This document shows, piece after piece, positions 62,275 to 64,000 of a stretch of 64,000 nt of DNA. Numbering within the stretch: the stretch's first letter is position 1; each line of letters opens with the position of its first letter. This stretch comes from Sclerurus mexicanus (Eukaryota; Chordata; Aves; Passeriformes; Furnariidae): assembly GCA_013396755.1 (NCBI GenBank), contig VWZF01006750.1:1482704-1546703 (forward strand), given 5' to 3'. Both the position numbers and the translations under genes were made by a program. A model generated the notes under the pieces. The model worked only from the letters and a program-made list of their open reading frames with translations. It was not told where the DNA came from and searched no databases.

Positions 62275-62560
62275 GTAAAGCGAGAGCGAGCTTGCTCTCG
62301 CCGCAAGCATCAGAGGAGCGCTGGGACAAAATTCAGACCGACCCTCGGGTTTCCACTTCAGCTCCTGGCGGACCGCAGAGGAGCGTGTGCCCGGCTCAGA
62401 AGAGAAGCCCCAGGAGACAAGCAGGGGGCCGGGGTAACCGGATGGCTGGGGCCGCCTAGCCCTGGCTTCGGCGGCGGCATCCCGGCGTTGGGAAGCAGAA
62501 CGGGGTGCTTCCGCCAAGACGGGCTCGCCGGAGGGAGGCAGAAGGGCACGGAGCTGCAGA
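62275..62560. other. CpG-rich patch upstream of BHLHE22
   Basis: This GC-rich segment has many CpG dinucleotides (GCGAGAGCGAGC, CTCGCCGC, GGCTTCGGCGGCGGCATCCC), bounded by AT-rich sequence on both sides. Frames open in several phases on both strands are the expected by-product of low stop density in GC-rich DNA. No protein family was recognised. It may be part of the upstream CpG-island cluster of the developmental gene. Confidence 0.6.
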
Positions 62561-63316
62561 GTTGGTCAGTCATAATAAAAACTAAATTAAAAAAAAAGTT
62601 TGGTGGGTTTTGCCCTTTCTCTCCCCGCCCTCTCTCCTCCCCAGATCGTTCATTTTCAAGGTAACTGATGGGGCTTTATGTTTTTTATAGGGACACGGAG
62701 GATAATCACTTGCAAGCAGCAATCTGCTACTTGAAAAGGGATAAAGGAAGGAGGTGGGGAACCTCCCCATAGTTTGGTCTCCGTTTGGTGGAGTGGGGGC
62801 GGGAGGGGAGAGGGAGGACTGGGGACCACCCGCCTCCCAGGGAAGCAAGGTGGACTTTGGCGGTAGGCAGGAGTGGGCACGACGACTGGGGCTGCTCCGG
62901 GGGGGTTTAATTTTTTATTTTTTTTTTTTAACTTTCCCAGGCGATGCTTTTCGGGAAGACGGGTGGGGGTGGGAGGGAGCTATAAGTTAATGTAAATGCA
63001 GGGGGTGGGTGGGCTGGGGGGAGAGGGTGTCACTCCTGACTCCACGGCTAAGTTAGCAGAAGTCTGCTGGCAGCACTGGGAAGAAGAAGTGTTGAAGTGG
63101 GCTTTTCTGCAGTGCAGGGCTGTAATTTGCTGAAGGAGGCAAAGAACATCCTTCGATCTAAGTAGGGCTTTTAGTGTGCTCATTGATGAGTGAAAGTCGC
63201 CACACATGTCAAGCTAAAGGCAGTTGTTGGGTTACTAACAGGACACAACGTCTTGCAAACATATGCGTTAAGCTGTGTATACAGATGGCAGGGAGAATAA
63301 TGGAGCAGGCGCCTCT

Positions 63317-63350
63317 TATAAAGCTCTAGCTGCTGCCTGTCTTCAGACCT
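63317..63350 (+). promoter_or_regulatory. Candidate BHLHE22 core promoter: TATA box plus initiator
   Basis: TATAAAG occupies 63317-63323. TCAGACC, a full match to the YYANWYY initiator consensus, lies at 63343-63349 with its A at 63345, 28 nt downstream of the first T of the TATA box; this is canonical spacing. The pair predicts transcription from about 63345 and a 5' leader of about 568 nt before the ATG at 63913. A reverse CCAAT box (ATTGG, 63439-63443) and homeodomain-type cores (TAATCC at 63411, TTAATTAA at 63419) lie just downstream of the predicted start. Motifs are seen directly; promoter use is inferred. Confidence 0.6.
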
Positions 63351-63501
63351 GGGAAAAGAAACTATTCAGACTCAGGGCCAGATAGCGCCTGGGATTGTTT
63401 GTTACCGTTTTAATCCTATTAATTAAAACGTTAACCTGATTGGGTAGAAAGCTCTGTCCCAACAGGCGAGTCTTCTTCATAATAACCTACTCTCAGAGAT
63501 A

Positions 63502-63639
63502 ATGATGTAAAAGACTCCCCCGTCTGCGGCGGCTGCTGGTTGATGGGTCCGGAAATCTCTTGAAGGTGAATCCAAGCAAGATAAACGGTGGAAGCGGCTC
63601 CACTGGCAGCGCACAATGCCCCAGCGCGGCGCCTGCTGA
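63502..63639 (+). promoter_or_regulatory. Three short upstream ORFs in the predicted BHLHE22 leader
   Basis: The predicted leader holds these short ATG frames before the main start: ATGATGTAA at 63502-63510 (two nested ATGs, immediate stop), a six-codon frame at 63543-63563 (MGPEIS) and a seven-codon frame at 63616-63639 (MPQRGAC). The third has A at -3, a better context than the main ATG. No other ATG occurs between 63639 and 63913. Such uORFs generally reduce or gate translation of the main frame through reinitiation. Their presence is seen; an effect is inferred and depends on transcription starting near 63345. Confidence 0.55.
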
Positions 63640-64000
63640 GGGCGAGCCGGAGCCACAGCCACAGCCCGAGTCACAGCCGGAGCTGCAGCGCAAGCCGGAG
63701 CCGCCGAAGCCGCCGCCGGAGCCGCAGTCCGAGCCGCCGCCGGAGCCAGAGAAGGGGCAGCCGCGGTGCCGGGTACGGCGGAGCCGCGGCGGGAGCCGGG
63801 AGACGATTTCTGACAGCGGGACGCCGGGAAGCCACACGCCGCGGCGCGGAGCCTTGGAGGAGCGGGCCGGGAGCTGAGGGGGGCGGAGGAGGCGGAGGCG
63901 AGCGGGGCGCCGATGGAGCGGGCGCTGGGGCTGCCCGCAGAAGAGGACCTCTTCCACAAAAGCCTCGCCGCCTCGGCCAAGCGCATGGAGTCCGCCTTCC
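63590..64000. other. CpG island over the BHLHE22 leader and first codons
   Basis: Base composition turns strongly GC- and CpG-rich, with many CCG, GCG and CGC steps continuing to the window edge. The stretch 63650-63755 is an imperfect repeat of GAGCCG, GAGCCACAG and CCGCCGGAGCC units. One frame through it (63560-63877) is open and would encode alternating Pro, Glu and Gln, but it begins at TTG, has no ATG and is not in frame with BHLHE22. I treat it as leader sequence rather than a gene. Confidence 0.8.
63913..64000 (+). CDS. BHLHE22: BHLHE22 (BETA3/bHLHb5) N terminus, partial (runs off window)
   Basis: The ATG at 63913 opens a frame of 29 complete codons to the window edge, reading MERALGLPAEEDLF then HKSLAASAKRMESAF. 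As I recall it, the mammalian orthologue also begins M-E-R and carries the same acidic-D-LF-HKSL-AS-KR-(E)-AF signature, so I read this as the avian orthologue. The family is a nuclear class II bHLH transcriptional repressor acting on E-boxes in retinal amacrine and bipolar cells, dorsal spinal interneurons and cortical projection neurons. The gene is usually single-exon, with the bHLH domain in the C-terminal half, so that domain lies outside this window. Start choice: no in-leader ATG lies in this frame, and the family N terminus begins here. The Kozak context is mediocre (C at -3, G at +4). A TATA/initiator pair lies 568 nt upstream. The call depends on 29 residues only. Confidence 0.88.
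   Translation, partial: MERALGLPAEEDLFHKSLAASAKRMESAF

Noticed and set aside
63477..63986. 169- and 154-codon open frames on the minus strand opposite the BHLHE22 start
   Set aside because: They overlap the CpG island and the coding start, are rich in Ala, Arg, Ser and Pro as expected from reversed GC-rich DNA, and match no family I know.
1..64000. miR-124-2 precursor, which lies upstream of BHLHE22 in mammals
   Set aside because: Neither TAAGGCACGCGGTGAATGCC nor its complement was seen; it probably lies further left than this window.
1..64000. CRISPR arrays, prophage, operons or other prokaryotic systems
   Set aside because: Repeat content, codon structure and gene density are those of a vertebrate intergenic region; no regularly spaced repeats with unique spacers occur.

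Overview
The window looks like avian nuclear DNA: an AT-rich, gene-poor intergenic stretch leading into the start of one developmental transcription-factor gene. The bird assignment rests on the repeats. There are many CR1 non-LTR retrotransposon fragments, some ending in the characteristic ATTCTGTGATTCTGTGA-like 3' tail, and LTRs of the kind common in bird genomes. I cannot name the species. Nothing bacterial, phage-like or CRISPR-like was seen.

The only protein-coding gene I can support is at the far right edge. An ATG at 63913 opens a frame whose 29 visible residues match the N terminus of the neuronal bHLH repressor BHLHE22 (BETA3/bHLHb5); the rest lies beyond the window. Upstream of it are a TATA box at 63317-63323, an initiator match 28 nt downstream (A at 63345), a leader of about 570 nt with three short ATG uORFs, and a GC-rich Pro/Glu-type repeat tract. 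From about 58.97 kb to the right end, CpG-rich patches alternate with AT-rich patches that look like conserved non-coding sequence (homeodomain-like TAAT cores, E-boxes). This layout is typical of the flank of a developmental regulator.

Leftward (1-58.9 kb) I find no convincing exon. The sequence is old unique DNA with interspersed repeats: an LTR with a perfect 5-bp target duplication (3226-3661), a CR1 endonuclease-domain fragment (12325-12560), CR1 tails (17360-17425, 17930-18194, 26195-26372), MIR-like remnants (23270-23375, 28590-28705), a minus-strand CR1 with RT remnants (31074-32100), a minus-strand solo LTR (36570-36975), a plus-strand CR1 cluster (42.2-46.5 kb), another minus-strand CR1 (51155-51990), a minus-strand ERVL-like LTR (52691-53310) and an old CR1/L3-like piece (57590-58330). 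Microsatellites and one GC-rich minisatellite block (22.5-23.2 kb) complete the picture.

In humans BHLHE22 sits beside a gene desert on 8q, so a desert here fits that synteny. Boundaries of diverged repeats are approximate, and the regulatory calls are pattern-based inferences. I found no clearly new biological system. The most useful items are the BHLHE22 promoter and leader architecture, the candidate enhancer patches, three LTRs defined to the base at most ends, a 45-bp minisatellite in an open frame, and a perfect 14-bp hairpin.
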